Shown here piece after piece: positions 1 to 8,603 of a DNA stretch of 64,000 nucleotides. The notes under the pieces were generated by a model, which worked only from the letters and a program-made list of their open reading frames with translations, made no database searches and was not told where the DNA came from. Numbering within the stretch: the first letter of the stretch is position 1; every line of letters starts with the position of its first letter. The stretch comes from Frankiales bacterium (GTDB lineage Bacteria > Actinomycetota > Actinomycetes > Mycobacteriales > SCTD01). The DNA is taken from the NCBI GenBank assembly GCA_025465465.1, contig JAODND010000088.1:31759-95758 (forward strand), given 5' to 3'. Made by a program: the position numbers and the translations under genes.

Positions 1-782
1 GCCTCGACGGGGGTCTCACCTACGGCCCGTCGCACCCGGTGTCGACCGACCCTGGCGAGACCTGCTCGCCCATCGTGGGCCATCTCAAGGCAGCACCTGA
101 CGGCACGACCTACCTCATGCCCGACGGCTGCAATGACGAGGCGGGCAAGCAGGCAGTGTTCGTGACCGAGAACGACGGCCTCACCTGGACCAAGCACTCG
201 ATCGGCCACTCCACCGAGGGTGACGCCGGGCACCCGTCGCTCGCGGTCGGCAAGGACGGCACCGTCTACGCCGCCTGGGGCTCGCACGACAACGAGGCCG
301 GCGGTGGCCGGGTGCAGGTGTCCGTCAGCACGTCCAAGGGCGCCCACTGGACGATGCCGGCCGTGCTGGGCAAGGACCTCGGCGTCAAGGTGTCGCGCTT
401 CCCGCTCGCGGTGGCCGGTGACGGGGACCGGGCGGCGGTGGCCTACCTCGGCAGCACCAACGACGGCAACCCTGGCGACCGCAAGCACTTCACGGGTGTC
501 TGGCGGATGTACGTCTCCTACACCTACGACCGCGGGAGGCACTGGAAGACCTACGACGCGACGCCCGCCAGCCCCGTGCAGGTCGGCTCGATCTGCACCG
601 GCGGGACCTCGTGCACCGACGACCGCAACCTGCTCGACTTCAACGACATGGTGCTGGACGGCAAGGGCCGCGTGGTCATCGCCTTCGCCGACGGCTGCCT
701 CAAGGCCAGGTGCACCCCCGCGGACCGACTGCGGAAGGGCGCGGTCATCCGCCAGACGACCGGCCCGGCGCTCTACCGCTAG
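1..782 (+). CDS. Exported BNR/sialidase-like beta-propeller protein, 3' part
   Basis: The reading frame is open from the left edge of the window (codons in frame from base 3), so the start and any signal peptide lie outside. The visible ~260 residues carry repeated S-x-D-x-G-x-x-W/H-type blades (for example 'SKGAHW' and 'YDRGRHW') alternating with 'DGTVYAAW'-type strands, as in BNR/Asp-box propellers such as sialidases. Fold membership is clear; catalytic function is not, because the sialidase Arg triad cannot be judged from a fragment. The C-terminus ends shortly after the last blade and has no sorting signal or transmembrane helix, unlike the related protein at 20574-22139, with which it shares the C-terminal 'T/SDRxLLDF' block. 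Its TAG stop overlaps the stop of the convergent thioesterase gene in the tetramer CTAG. Confidence 0.75.
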   Translation, partial: LDGGLTYGPSHPVSTDPGETCSPIVGHLKAAPDGTTYLMPDGCNDEAGKQAVFVTENDGLTWTKHSIGHSTEGDAGHPSLAVGKDGTVYAAWGSHDNEAGGGRVQVSVSTSKGAHWTMPAVLGKDLGVKVSRFPLAVAGDGDRAAVAYLGSTNDGNPGDRKHFTGVWRMYVSYTYDRGRHWKTYDATPASPVQVGSICTGGTSCTDDRNLLDFNDMVLDGKGRVVIAFADGCLKARCTPADRLRKGAVIRQTTGPALYR

Positions 783-1183
783 CTGCGCCCGATCTGGTCG
801 CTGCGGTCGAGGTTCGCCAGCCGCAGCTGGCCCTTGGCGACGAGCCGGCCCTGCTCGTCGGTGATGTCGACGTCCCAGAGCTGCTGGCTGCGGCCGCGGT
901 GGATCGGCGTCGAGCGCGCCGTCAGCGTCCCCTCGCGGGTCGCCCGGATGAAGTTCGTGTGGTTCGACGTCCCGACCACCGGTCCGTCGTACCAGACCGC
1001 GCCGGACATGCTGCCGACCGACTCGACGACCGAGCAGAGCACCCCGCCGTGCAGGATCCCGTAGGGCTGCTGCAGCTGCGGCGTGATGGTGAACTGCGCG
1101 GTGACGCCGTCCTTGGTCAGCTCGGTGACCTCGAGCCCGATGAGCTGGTCGAAGTGGCTGGGAGTGGCGGCGTCGTCGCTCAT
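779..1183 (-). CDS. PaaI-type hotdog-fold acyl-CoA thioesterase
   Basis: This 134-residue protein has the single hotdog domain of PaaI/YdiI-like thioesterases, which hydrolyse acyl- or aryl-CoA esters in the cytoplasm. The central helix motif 'GILHGGVLCSVVES' contains the conserved HGG turn and the acidic residue two turns later that serves as general base/nucleophile in the family. The start at 1183 is chosen because the ATG overlaps the TGA stop of the upstream reductase gene as ATGA, implying translational coupling. A longer frame extends upstream but runs through the reductase coding sequence. The substrate cannot be read from the sequence. The 3' end shares a CTAG with the convergent propeller gene. 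Confidence 0.85.
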   Translation of the reverse strand: MSDDAATPSHFDQLIGLEVTELTKDGVTAQFTITPQLQQPYGILHGGVLCSVVESVGSMSGAVWYDGPVVGTSNHTNFIRATREGTLTARSTPIHRGRSQQLWDVDITDEQGRLVAKGQLRLANLDRSDQIGRS

Positions 1184-1881
1184 GAGTCCGACCGTATGAC
1201 GGACCAGCGCGCCAGCAGGACGCCGGGGTCGTCGTCGTCGTCGTCGACGACGAGCGAGCGCAGCGCAAGCCGGGCCGCAGCCGCACCGCTCAGCAGCCGA
1301 GGCCCGGCGCCGACGAGGCTGGGGGAGGTGGTGAGGCACAGCTCGTCCACGACGCCGGCGGCCAGCAGGGAGGTGAGCAGCGACGGGCCGCCCTCGCAGA
1401 GCAGCCGGCTGAGGCCCCGGTCGTGCAGGGACCGCCTGAGCATCAGCGGATCCGTCGTGCGGATGACCTCGACGCCCTGCGGCGTCGCGACCCCCTCCGG
1501 CACAGCGAGGATCACCGGGCCCTGGAGCACCTTGGCGTCGGGGTCGAGCTGACCGCGGCGGCTGACGATGACCACCGGCGGCTGGCCGGCGCGACCGTGC
1601 GCCTGCCGCCAGGTCCGTGCCCCCTCGCCGTACTGCACGGGGCCGTAGTCCTCGGCGTGGACCGTGCCGGCACCGACGATGACCGCGTCGCTCACCGCCC
1701 GCAACGCCCGGAAGACGGCCTTGTCCGCCGGGCCGCCGAGTGACGCCGACCGGCCGTCGACCGCCACCACCCCGTCGACGGACGCGACGAACCCGGCCCG
1801 CAGATGCGGACCGGGCAGGTCGTAGAGGTCGAGCAGGTCCTCGGGAACGAGGTCCCGGACCTCGGGGTGGAGGAGGCGCAC
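1180..1881 (-). CDS. RibD C-terminal-type (pyrimidine reductase family) oxidoreductase
   Basis: A 233-residue NADPH-dependent reductase of the RibD C-terminal/dihydrofolate-reductase-like fold. Visible family marks are the early 'DGVVAVDG' strand, 'AVIVGAGTV' and the late 'LLCEGGPSLL' nucleotide-binding loop followed by 'DELCLTTSPSLVG'. In riboflavin synthesis this domain reduces the ribosyl side chain of the pyrimidine intermediate. Here there is no deaminase domain and no rib operon, so the true substrate is uncertain; stand-alone members are common in actinobacteria. The GTG start at 1881 lies only 4 bases after the pirin stop and has a poor ribosome-binding site, suggesting coupling to pirin translation. 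Pirin, reductase and thioesterase form one leftward operon. Confidence 0.8.
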   Translation of the reverse strand: MRLLHPEVRDLVPEDLLDLYDLPGPHLRAGFVASVDGVVAVDGRSASLGGPADKAVFRALRAVSDAVIVGAGTVHAEDYGPVQYGEGARTWRQAHGRAGQPPVVIVSRRGQLDPDAKVLQGPVILAVPEGVATPQGVEVIRTTDPLMLRRSLHDRGLSRLLCEGGPSLLTSLLAAGVVDELCLTTSPSLVGAGPRLLSGAAAARLALRSLVVDDDDDDPGVLLARWSVIRSDS

Positions 1882-1885
1882 GTCC

Positions 1886-2857
1886 CTATCGGACCACGTG
1901 CGGCATCAGGGCGTTGGGGGGGATCTGGCCGAAGCGGCCGGACTGGAAGTCCTCGACCGCCTGCATCAGCTCCTCGCGGGTGTTCATGACGAACGGCCCG
2001 TACTGCGCCACCGGCTCGCGGATCGGTTGCCCTCCGAGCACCAGCACCTCGAGCGAGCCGTGCCGGCTCTCCTGGGTGTCGTCGGCCGTGATCGTGAGGT
2101 GGTCTCCGGTGCCGAAGACGACCGTCTGTCCGGTGTGCATCGGCCGGCCCTCGGTGCCCGCACGGCCGTGACCGCCGAGGACGTAGACCAGCGCGTTGTA
2201 GGAGACGTCCCACGGCAGGCTGAGCTGCGCGCCGGGGGCGACGGTCGCGTGCAGGAACGTGATCGGGGTGTGGGTGCTGCCGGGGCCCTTGTTGCCCGCC
2301 AGCTCGCCGGCGATGACGCGCACCAGTGCGCCGCCGTCGTCGCTCGCGAGCAGCGTCACGTCGCCGCCCTCGAGGTTCTGGTAAGCCGGTGCGATCAGCT
2401 TGTCGCGGCGCGGGAGGTTCACCCACAGCTGGACGCCGTGGAAGACTCCGCCGCCCTCGACGAGGTCCGCGGGCGGCGTCTCGATGTGGAGGATGCCGCC
2501 GCCGGCGGTCATCCACTGCGTCGCGCCGTCCTTGATGAAGCCGCCACCGCCGTGGCTGTCCTGGTGCTGGAAGGCGCCGTCGATGATGTAGGTCACCGTC
2601 TCGAACCCACGGTGCGGGTGCCAGTTGGTGCCCTTGGGCTCCCCAGGCGCGTACTCCACCTCGCCCATCTGATCCATCATGATGAACGGGTCGAGGTCGC
2701 GGGTCTCGATGCCCGCGAAGGCCCGGCGCACCGGGAAGCCCTCGCCCTCGAAGCCCTGCGGCGCGGTGGTCACCTGCTTCACCGGCCGCTCGGTGTCCCC
2801 GAGGCCGGGGCGCGGGATGCGCGGCAGGGCGATGGTGTCGGCGGTGACGGCTGGCAT
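1886..2857 (-). CDS. Pirin family protein (bicupin, quercetinase-like)
   Basis: This 323-residue bicupin matches pirin. The N-terminal cupin has '[10 protein letters not shown]', the metal-binding '[12 protein letters not shown]' (two His with a following Glu-type cupin pattern) and '[13 protein letters not shown]' (third His). Bacterial pirins bind Fe in the N-terminal cupin; some oxidise flavonols and others act as redox-sensitive regulators. The start at 2857 is preferred over an in-frame upstream codon because AGGAG lies 8 bases upstream. The gene heads a three-gene leftward operon with reductase and thioesterase. A TTGC-N4-GCAA palindrome sits in its leader (2878-2891). Confidence 0.9.
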   Translation of the reverse strand: MPAVTADTIALPRIPRPGLGDTERPVKQVTTAPQGFEGEGFPVRRAFAGIETRDLDPFIMMDQMGEVEYAPGEPKGTNWHPHRGFETVTYIIDGAFQHQDSHGGGGFIKDGATQWMTAGGGILHIETPPADLVEGGGVFHGVQLWVNLPRRDKLIAPAYQNLEGGDVTLLASDDGGALVRVIAGELAGNKGPGSTHTPITFLHATVAPGAQLSLPWDVSYNALVYVLGGHGRAGTEGRPMHTGQTVVFGTGDHLTITADDTQESRHGSLEVLVLGGQPIREPVAQYGPFVMNTREELMQAVEDFQSGRFGQIPPNALMPHVVR

Positions 2858-2877
2858 GGAGAGCTCCTCGATAGGTT

Positions 2878-2891
2878 GTTGCGTTTGCAAT
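2878..2891. promoter_or_regulatory. Candidate operator upstream of pirin (GTTGC-N4-GCAAT)
   Basis: An inverted repeat with arms GTTGC/GCAAT around 4 bases, 21 bases upstream of the pirin start. The same core, TTGC-N4-GCAA, occurs upstream of the nitroreductase gene at 27490-27503. Spacing and symmetry suit a MarR-type dimer, but no such regulator is encoded nearby; this is inference from motif sharing. Confidence 0.35.
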
Positions 2892-3080
2892 CATCTTCAA
2901 CCGCAGGCGTCCTTGCAACCTTCCCAGCCAGGGACTGCTCACCTGAGCTCTCCAAAATCAGGACGAACCGGGCAAGGCTCCCTTTGCCGCGCTGCTCGCT
3001 GTACCGCCGGGCCGGGTGGTGAGGGAGACTTCTGGGACGCACCGTCTGCGACACAGGTGTCACACCACGTGAGGGGATCC

Positions 3081-6000
3081 ATGACCACCGAGCTCACGAC
3101 CGAGGCTGCCCTCCCGGCCCAGGACAGCCCGTACGAACGCGACCTCATCGACGTCCTGAACGCGCTCACCGCGCTGTCCTCCGGCGACTTCGCCGTGCGG
3201 CTGGAACCGCGCAACGGGGTCGTGGGGCAGGTGGCCGAGCGGGTCAACCAGCTGGCGGCACTCAACGAGCGGCGCACCCGCGAGCTGGTCCGCGCCAGCC
3301 GGGTGATCGGCCGTGAGGGCCGCATGACGGAGCGCCTCGACGAGGTGGGGGCCGAGGGTGACTGGTCCACCGGGGCCGCCGCGGTCAACAGCCTGATCGA
3401 CGACCTGGTCCGCCCCACGACCGAGGTCGCGCGAGTCATCGCCGCTGTTGCCGAGGGTGACCTGTCGCAGCAGATGGCCCTGGAGATCGCGGGGCAGCCG
3501 GTCAAGGGCGAGTTCCTGCGCATCGGCACCACCGTCAACACGATGGTCGACCAGCTGTCGTCGTTTGCCGACGAGGTGACCCGCGTGGCGCGTGAGGTCG
3601 GCACCGAGGGCAAGCTCGGCGGCCAGGCCCAGGTGCGCGGGGTCAGCGGCGTCTGGCGCGACCTCACCGAGTCGGTGAACTCGATGGCCGGCAACCTGAC
3701 CAGCCAGGTCCGCAACATCGCCCAGGTCACCACGGCGGTGGCCCAGGGCGACCTCTCGCAGAAGATCACGGTCGACGCCCGCGGCGAGATCCTCGAGCTC
3801 AAGAGCACCGTCAACACGATGGTCGACCAGCTGTCGTCGTTTGCCGACGAGGTGACCCGCGTGGCGCGTGAGGTCGGCACCGAGGGCCGGCTCGGCGGTC
3901 AGGCGCAGGTGAAGGGCGTCTCCGGCACCTGGCGCGACCTCACCGACTCGGTGAACTCCATGGCGTCCAACCTCACCGACCAGGTCCGCAACATCGCGCA
4001 GGTCGCCACCGCGGTGGCGAAGGGCGACCTGTCGCAGAAGATCACCGTCGACGCGAAGGGCGAGGTCGCGGCGCTGGCGCAGACGATGAACGCGATGGTC
4101 GACCAGCTGTCGTCGTTCGCCGACGAGGTGACCCGCGTGGCCCGTGAGGTCGGCACCGAGGGCAAGCTCGGCGGCCAGGCCGACGTGCCGGGCGTCGGCG
4201 GCACCTGGAAGGACCTCACCGACTCGGTGAACTCGATGGCCGGCAACCTGACCAGCCAGGTCCGCAACATCGCGCAGATCGTCACGGCCGTCGCGAAGGG
4301 CGACCTGTCGCAGAAGATCACCGTTGACGCCAAGGGCGAGGTGGCGGCCCTCGCCGACACCATCAACTCCCTGACCGACACGCTGCTGCTGTTCGCCGAG
4401 CAGGTGACCACCGTGGCGCGTGAGGTCGGCACCGAGGGCAAGCTCGGCGGCCAGGCCGAGGTCCCCGGCGTCGCAGGCACGTGGAAGGACCTCACCGACA
4501 ACGTCAACTCGATGGCGTCCAACCTCACCGCTCAGGTGCGCGACATCGCGCAGGTCACGACTGCCGTCGCGCGAGGGGACCTGTCGCAGAAGGTCTCCGT
4601 CGACGTCAAGGGCGAGACGCTCGAGCTGAAGTCGACGATCAACACCATGGTCGACCAGCTGTCGTCGTTCGCGGACGAGGTGACCCGCGTCGCCCGTGAG
4701 GTCGGCACCGAGGGCAAGCTCGGCGGGCAGGCCCAGGTGAAGGGCGTGTCCGGCACGTGGAAGGACCTGACGGACAACGTCAACTTCATGGCCGGCAACC
4801 TGACCAGCCAGGTCCGCAACATCGCCCAGGTCGCCACCGCCGTCGCCAAGGGTGACCTGTCGCAGAAGATCACCGTCGACGCCCAGGGCGAGATCCTCGA
4901 GCTCAAGAGCACCGTCAACACGATGGTCGACCAGCTGTCGTCGTTTGCCGACGAGGTGACCCGCGTGGCCCGTGAGGTCGGCACCGAGGGCAAGCTCGGC
5001 GGCCAGGCCCAGGTCCGTGGCGTCAGCGGCACCTGGCGTGACCTCACCGAAAACGTGAACGGCATGGCCGGCAACCTCACCAGCCAGGTCCGCAACATCG
5101 CCCAGGTCACCACCGCGGTGGCCCAGGGCGACCTCTCGCAGAAGATCACCGTCGACGCCAAGGGCGAGGTCGCGGCCCTGGCCCAGACCATCAACACCAT
5201 GGTCGACCAGCTGTCGTCGTTTGCCGACGAGGTGACCCGCGTGGCCCGTGAGGTCGGCACCGAGGGCCGGCTCGGCGGCCAGGCGCAGGTGAAGGGCGTC
5301 TCCGGCACCTGGCGCGACCTCACCGACAACGTGAACTACATGGCGGCCAACCTCACGGGTCAGGTCCGCAACATCGCCCAGGTCGCCACCGCTGTCGCTC
5401 GGGGCGACCTGTCGCAGAAGATCACCGTCGACGCGCAGGGCGAGATCCTCGAGCTGAAGAACGTCGTCAACACGATGGTCGACCAGCTGTCGTCGTTTGC
5501 CGACGAGGTGACCCGCGTGGCCCGTGAGGTCGGCACCGAGGGCAAGCTGGCCGGTCAGGCGCAGGTCAAGGGGGTGTCCGGCACCTGGCGCGACCTCACC
5601 GACTCGGTGAACTTCATGGCCTCCAACCTGTCCAGCCAGGTCCGCAACATCGCGCTCGTGACGACCGCCGTCGCCCAGGGCGACCTGTCGCAGAAGATCA
5701 CCGTCGACGCGCAGGGCGAGATCCTCGACCTCAAGAGCACCGTCAACACGATGGTCGACCAGCTCTCCGCCTTTGCCGCCGAGGTCACCCGCGTCGCGCG
5801 TGAGGTCGGCACCGAGGGCAAGCTCGGCGGCCAGGCCGAGGTCGCCGGGGTGTCCGGCACGTGGCGCCACCTCACGGAAAACGTCAACCAGCTCGCCGGC
5901 AACCTGACGACGCAGGTGCGTGCCATCGCCGAGGTCTCCACGGCCGTGACCCGCGGCGACCTGACCCGCTCGGTCAACGTCGAGGCGCAGGGCGAGGTGG

Positions 6001-7994
6001 CGGAGCTCAAGGACAACATCAACCAGATGATCGCCAACCTGCGCACGACCACGGAGATCAACGCCCAGCAGGACTGGCTCAAGAGCAACCTGGCGCGCAT
6101 CGGCGGGCAGCTGCAGGGCCAGCGCGACCTGGCGGCCGTCACCAGGATGATCATGAGCGAGGTGACTCCGGTCATCGAGGCGCAGCACGGCGCGTTCTTC
6201 CTGAGCGAACCCACCGAGGAGGGTCAGGTGCTGCGCCGGGCGGCCAGCTATGGCGCGCCCGCCGACGGTGAGGAGCTGGTGTTCGCCCTCGGTGAGGGCC
6301 TCGTCGGGCAAGCCGCGGTGGAGCGGCGGTCGATCCGCGTGCCGGCCGTGCCGCCGGAGTACCTCACGCTGCGCAGCGGCCTGGGCGAGGCCGCGCCCGC
6401 CGACCTGTTCGTCGTGCCGGTGCTGTTCGAGGAGCAGGTCCTGGGCGTCATCGAGCTGGCATCCCTGCAGCACTTCAGCGAGGTCCACACCGGCTTCCTC
6501 TCGCAACTGGTCGAGACCATCGGCGTCGTGCTCAACACGATCATCGCCAACGTCCGCACCGAGGAGCTGCTCGAACAGTCGCAGCGGCTGGCGCAGGAGC
6601 TGCAGGTGCAGTCGGTCGAGCTGCAGCGCACCAACGCCGAGCTCGAGGACAAGGCGCGGCTGCTCACGGAGCAGTCGAGCGACCTCGAGATCAAGAACCG
6701 CGAGATCGAGCTGGCCCGTCTCGGGCTCGAGGAGAAGGCGGAGCAGCTGGCCCTGTCCTCCCAGTACAAGTCAGAGTTCCTGGCGAACATGAGCCACGAG
6801 CTGCGGACCCCGCTCAACAGCCTGCTGATCCTGGCGAAGCTGCTGGCCGACAACCCGGAGAGCAACCTCACCGACAAGCAGATCGAGTTTGCCCGCACCA
6901 TCCACAACGCGGGCAGCGACCTGCTCTCGCTGATCAACGACATCCTCGACCTGTCCAAGGTGGAGGCCGGCAAGATGGACGTCCACCCGGCACCGATCGT
7001 GCTCGCCGACGTGTGCGACTACGTCGAGAGCGCCTTCGGCCCGTTGGCAGAGCAGCAGGGGCTCGAGCTCGTCGTCGACCTCGACGAGGGAGTCCTGCCG
7101 GCCGTCGTGACCGACGAGCAGCGGCTGCAGCAGGTGCTGAAGAACCTGCTGTCCAACGCCATGAAGTTCACCGAGCGCGGCAGCGTCTCGCTGAAGGTCC
7201 ACCGGGCGATGCCGGCAGCGCCGTTCGGCGTGCCCACGCTCGACGACGCCGAGCAGGTCGTGGCCTTCAGCGTCACCGACACCGGGATCGGGGTGCCTCC
7301 GGACAAGCTGAAGCTGATCTTCGAGGCCTTCCAGCAGGCCGACGGCACGACCAGTCGCAAGTACGGCGGCACCGGCCTCGGGCTGTCCATCTCCCGCGAG
7401 ATCGCCAGGCTGCTCGGCGGCGCCATCGCCGTGGAGAGCGAGGCCGGCCGCGGCAGCACCTTCACGCTGTACGTCCCGGCGACCTACCCGTTCGGCGACC
7501 GCGACAGCATCGTCGCTCTCATCGACGCCCCATCCCCGACGGCGCCGCGCCACGTGCCCATGCTCACGGCCTCCCCGAGCGCCGCAGTGCCGATCGACGG
7601 GCCCGACCCGCTGCAGGGTGCCACGGTGCTCGTGGTCGATGACGACGTCCGCAACGTCTTCGCCCTCACCAGCGCGCTCGAGCTGCACGGCATGCACGTC
7701 CTGTATGCCGACAACGGCCGCGACGGCATCCGACTGCTGCACGAGAACGGCCAGGTCGACCTGGTGCTCATGGACGTGATGATGCCGGACATGGACGGCA
7801 ACGAGACGACCAGCGAGATCCGGCGCATCCCCTCGCTGCAAGGGCTTCCGGTGCTGTTCCTCACGGCCAAGGCGATGCCTGGCGACCGCGACAAGAGCCT
7901 GGCTGCGGGCGCCTCCGACTACATCACCAAGCCCGTCGACCTCGACCGGCTGCTGACCGTCATGCGGTCCTGGCTCGTCGGCAACGGCAGCTAG
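3081..7994 (+). CDS. Soluble poly-HAMP hybrid histidine kinase (HAMP x many - GAF - HisKA - HATPase - REC)
   Basis: A 1637-residue hybrid sensor kinase with no predicted membrane segment. After a short N-terminal HAMP-like segment come ten tandem ~92-residue units (about residues 110-990). Each unit joins two alternating HAMP forms: '[18 protein letters not shown]' and '[14 protein letters not shown]...TWRDLT'. A GAF domain follows (about 1015-1170), then a coiled coil rich in Glu, Gln and Leu, and a HisKA box with H1239 ('[12 protein letters not shown]'). The HATPase has N, G1 and G2 motifs ('[13 protein letters not shown]', 'DTGIGVPP', 'GGTGLGLSI'). A C-terminal receiver carries D1565 ('[11 protein letters not shown]'). 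The layout resembles fungal group III (Nik1-type) kinases and large actinobacterial relatives. The ATG at 3081 has GAGGGG just upstream; earlier in-frame codons lack one. The next gene follows directly, suggesting a phosphorelay. Confidence 0.95.
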   Translation: MTTELTTEAALPAQDSPYERDLIDVLNALTALSSGDFAVRLEPRNGVVGQVAERVNQLAALNERRTRELVRASRVIGREGRMTERLDEVGAEGDWSTGAAAVNSLIDDLVRPTTEVARVIAAVAEGDLSQQMALEIAGQPVKGEFLRIGTTVNTMVDQLSSFADEVTRVAREVGTEGKLGGQAQVRGVSGVWRDLTESVNSMAGNLTSQVRNIAQVTTAVAQGDLSQKITVDARGEILELKSTVNTMVDQLSSFADEVTRVAREVGTEGRLGGQAQVKGVSGTWRDLTDSVNSMASNLTDQVRNIAQVATAVAKGDLSQKITVDAKGEVAALAQTMNAMVDQLSSFADEVTRVAREVGTEGKLGGQADVPGVGGTWKDLTDSVNSMAGNLTSQVRNIAQIVTAVAKGDLSQKITVDAKGEVAALADTINSLTDTLLLFAEQVTTVAREVGTEGKLGGQAEVPGVAGTWKDLTDNVNSMASNLTAQVRDIAQVTTAVARGDLSQKVSVDVKGETLELKSTINTMVDQLSSFADEVTRVAREVGTEGKLGGQAQVKGVSGTWKDLTDNVNFMAGNLTSQVRNIAQVATAVAKGDLSQKITVDAQGEILELKSTVNTMVDQLSSFADEVTRVAREVGTEGKLGGQAQVRGVSGTWRDLTENVNGMAGNLTSQVRNIAQVTTAVAQGDLSQKITVDAKGEVAALAQTINTMVDQLSSFADEVTRVAREVGTEGRLGGQAQVKGVSGTWRDLTDNVNYMAANLTGQVRNIAQVATAVARGDLSQKITVDAQGEILELKNVVNTMVDQLSSFADEVTRVAREVGTEGKLAGQAQVKGVSGTWRDLTDSVNFMASNLSSQVRNIALVTTAVAQGDLSQKITVDAQGEILDLKSTVNTMVDQLSAFAAEVTRVAREVGTEGKLGGQAEVAGVSGTWRHLTENVNQLAGNLTTQVRAIAEVSTAVTRGDLTRSVNVEAQGEVAELKDNINQMIANLRTTTEINAQQDWLKSNLARIGGQLQGQRDLAAVTRMIMSEVTPVIEAQHGAFFLSEPTEEGQVLRRAASYGAPADGEELVFALGEGLVGQAAVERRSIRVPAVPPEYLTLRSGLGEAAPADLFVVPVLFEEQVLGVIELASLQHFSEVHTGFLSQLVETIGVVLNTIIANVRTEELLEQSQRLAQELQVQSVELQRTNAELEDKARLLTEQSSDLEIKNREIELARLGLEEKAEQLALSSQYKSEFLANMSHELRTPLNSLLILAKLLADNPESNLTDKQIEFARTIHNAGSDLLSLINDILDLSKVEAGKMDVHPAPIVLADVCDYVESAFGPLAEQQGLELVVDLDEGVLPAVVTDEQRLQQVLKNLLSNAMKFTERGSVSLKVHRAMPAAPFGVPTLDDAEQVVAFSVTDTGIGVPPDKLKLIFEAFQQADGTTSRKYGGTGLGLSISREIARLLGGAIAVESEAGRGSTFTLYVPATYPFGDRDSIVALIDAPSPTAPRHVPMLTASPSAAVPIDGPDPLQGATVLVVDDDVRNVFALTSALELHGMHVLYADNGRDGIRLLHENGQVDLVLMDVMMPDMDGNETTSEIRRIPSLQGLPVLFLTAKAMPGDRDKSLAAGASDYITKPVDLDRLLTVMRSWLVGNGS
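3400..6060 (+). repeat. Tandem 276-bp repeats encoding di-HAMP units
   Basis: About ten in-frame direct repeats with a period of 276 bp (92 codons) within the kinase gene. The phrase encoding '[20 protein letters not shown]' recurs at this spacing, for example at 3543 and 3819. Many units are nearly identical at DNA level, not only in protein, which implies recent duplication or ongoing gene conversion. Unit 10 is the most diverged, with GDLTRS in place of GDLSQK. Assemblies from short reads could miscount these units. Confidence 0.9.
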
Positions 7995-8603
7995 GTGGAG
8001 CACCGACGTGCGACCGTGCTCATGGTCGACGACCGGTCCGAGAACCTGCTGGCGCTCGAGGCCATCCTCTCTGGGTTGGGCCACCAGCTGGTGCGGGCCA
8101 GCTCCGGCGAGGAGGCGCTCAAGCGGCTGCTCGTCGAAGACGTCGCACTGATCCTGCTCGACGTGCAGATGCCGGGCATGGACGGCTTCGAGACGGCACA
8201 GCACATCAAGTCGCGGGAGCGGACCCGCGACATCCCGATCGTGTTCCTGACGGCGATCGACGGCGAGGCGCACCAGGCGTTTCGCGGCTATGCCGCCGGC
8301 GCGGTCGACTACCTGTCCAAGCCGTTCGACCCGTGGGTGCTGCGGGCCAAGGTGTCGGTCTTCATCGAGCTGCACGAGCGTCGGCGCGAGCTCGCCGCCC
8401 GGGTGGCCGAGGTCGAGGCCCGGCTGGCCGGGCTCGAGGCCGAGCGGCTGTCGGCTCTGCTCGTGCGCAGCCAGGTCCACCTCGACACCGCGGTCGAGGC
8501 CGTCGAGGAGGGGGCCGACGCGACGCCCGCGCTGCTCGCGGCCCAGGATGCCTGCCGTCAGCTCGCCCAGCTGCTCGGATCGCCCAGGGCGGCGCGGGCG
8601 TGA
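7995..8603 (+). CDS. Response regulator: receiver domain with C-terminal coiled coil
   Basis: A 202-residue protein whose GTG start follows the kinase TAG stop with no gap. Residues 6-125 form a CheY-like receiver with the acidic pocket D12/D13, phospho-acceptor D56 ('LLDVQMPGMDG'), the Thr of 'VFLTA' and the Lys of 'YLSKPFD'. The remainder is a Glu/Arg/Leu-rich helix ('RRRELAARVAEVEARLAGLEA') with no DNA-binding or enzymatic domain, so output is probably protein-protein. Given its neighbours, it likely relays phosphate from the poly-HAMP kinase to the downstream ATPase-phosphatase, but partner specificity is inferred only from gene order. Confidence 0.93.
   Translation: MEHRRATVLMVDDRSENLLALEAILSGLGHQLVRASSGEEALKRLLVEDVALILLDVQMPGMDGFETAQHIKSRERTRDIPIVFLTAIDGEAHQAFRGYAAGAVDYLSKPFDPWVLRAKVSVFIELHERRRELAARVAEVEARLAGLEAERLSALLVRSQVHLDTAVEAVEEGADATPALLAAQDACRQLAQLLGSPRAARA

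Noticed and set aside
3400..6060. CRISPR-like regular repetition
   Set aside because: The period is 276 bp, in frame and coding for HAMP domains; there are no short repeats with unique spacers.
3060..6506. 1148-codon open frame on the minus strand opposite the kinase gene
   Set aside because: It mirrors the 276-bp repeats, has no ribosome-binding site or family pattern, and is explained by high G+C in the third codon position of the real gene.
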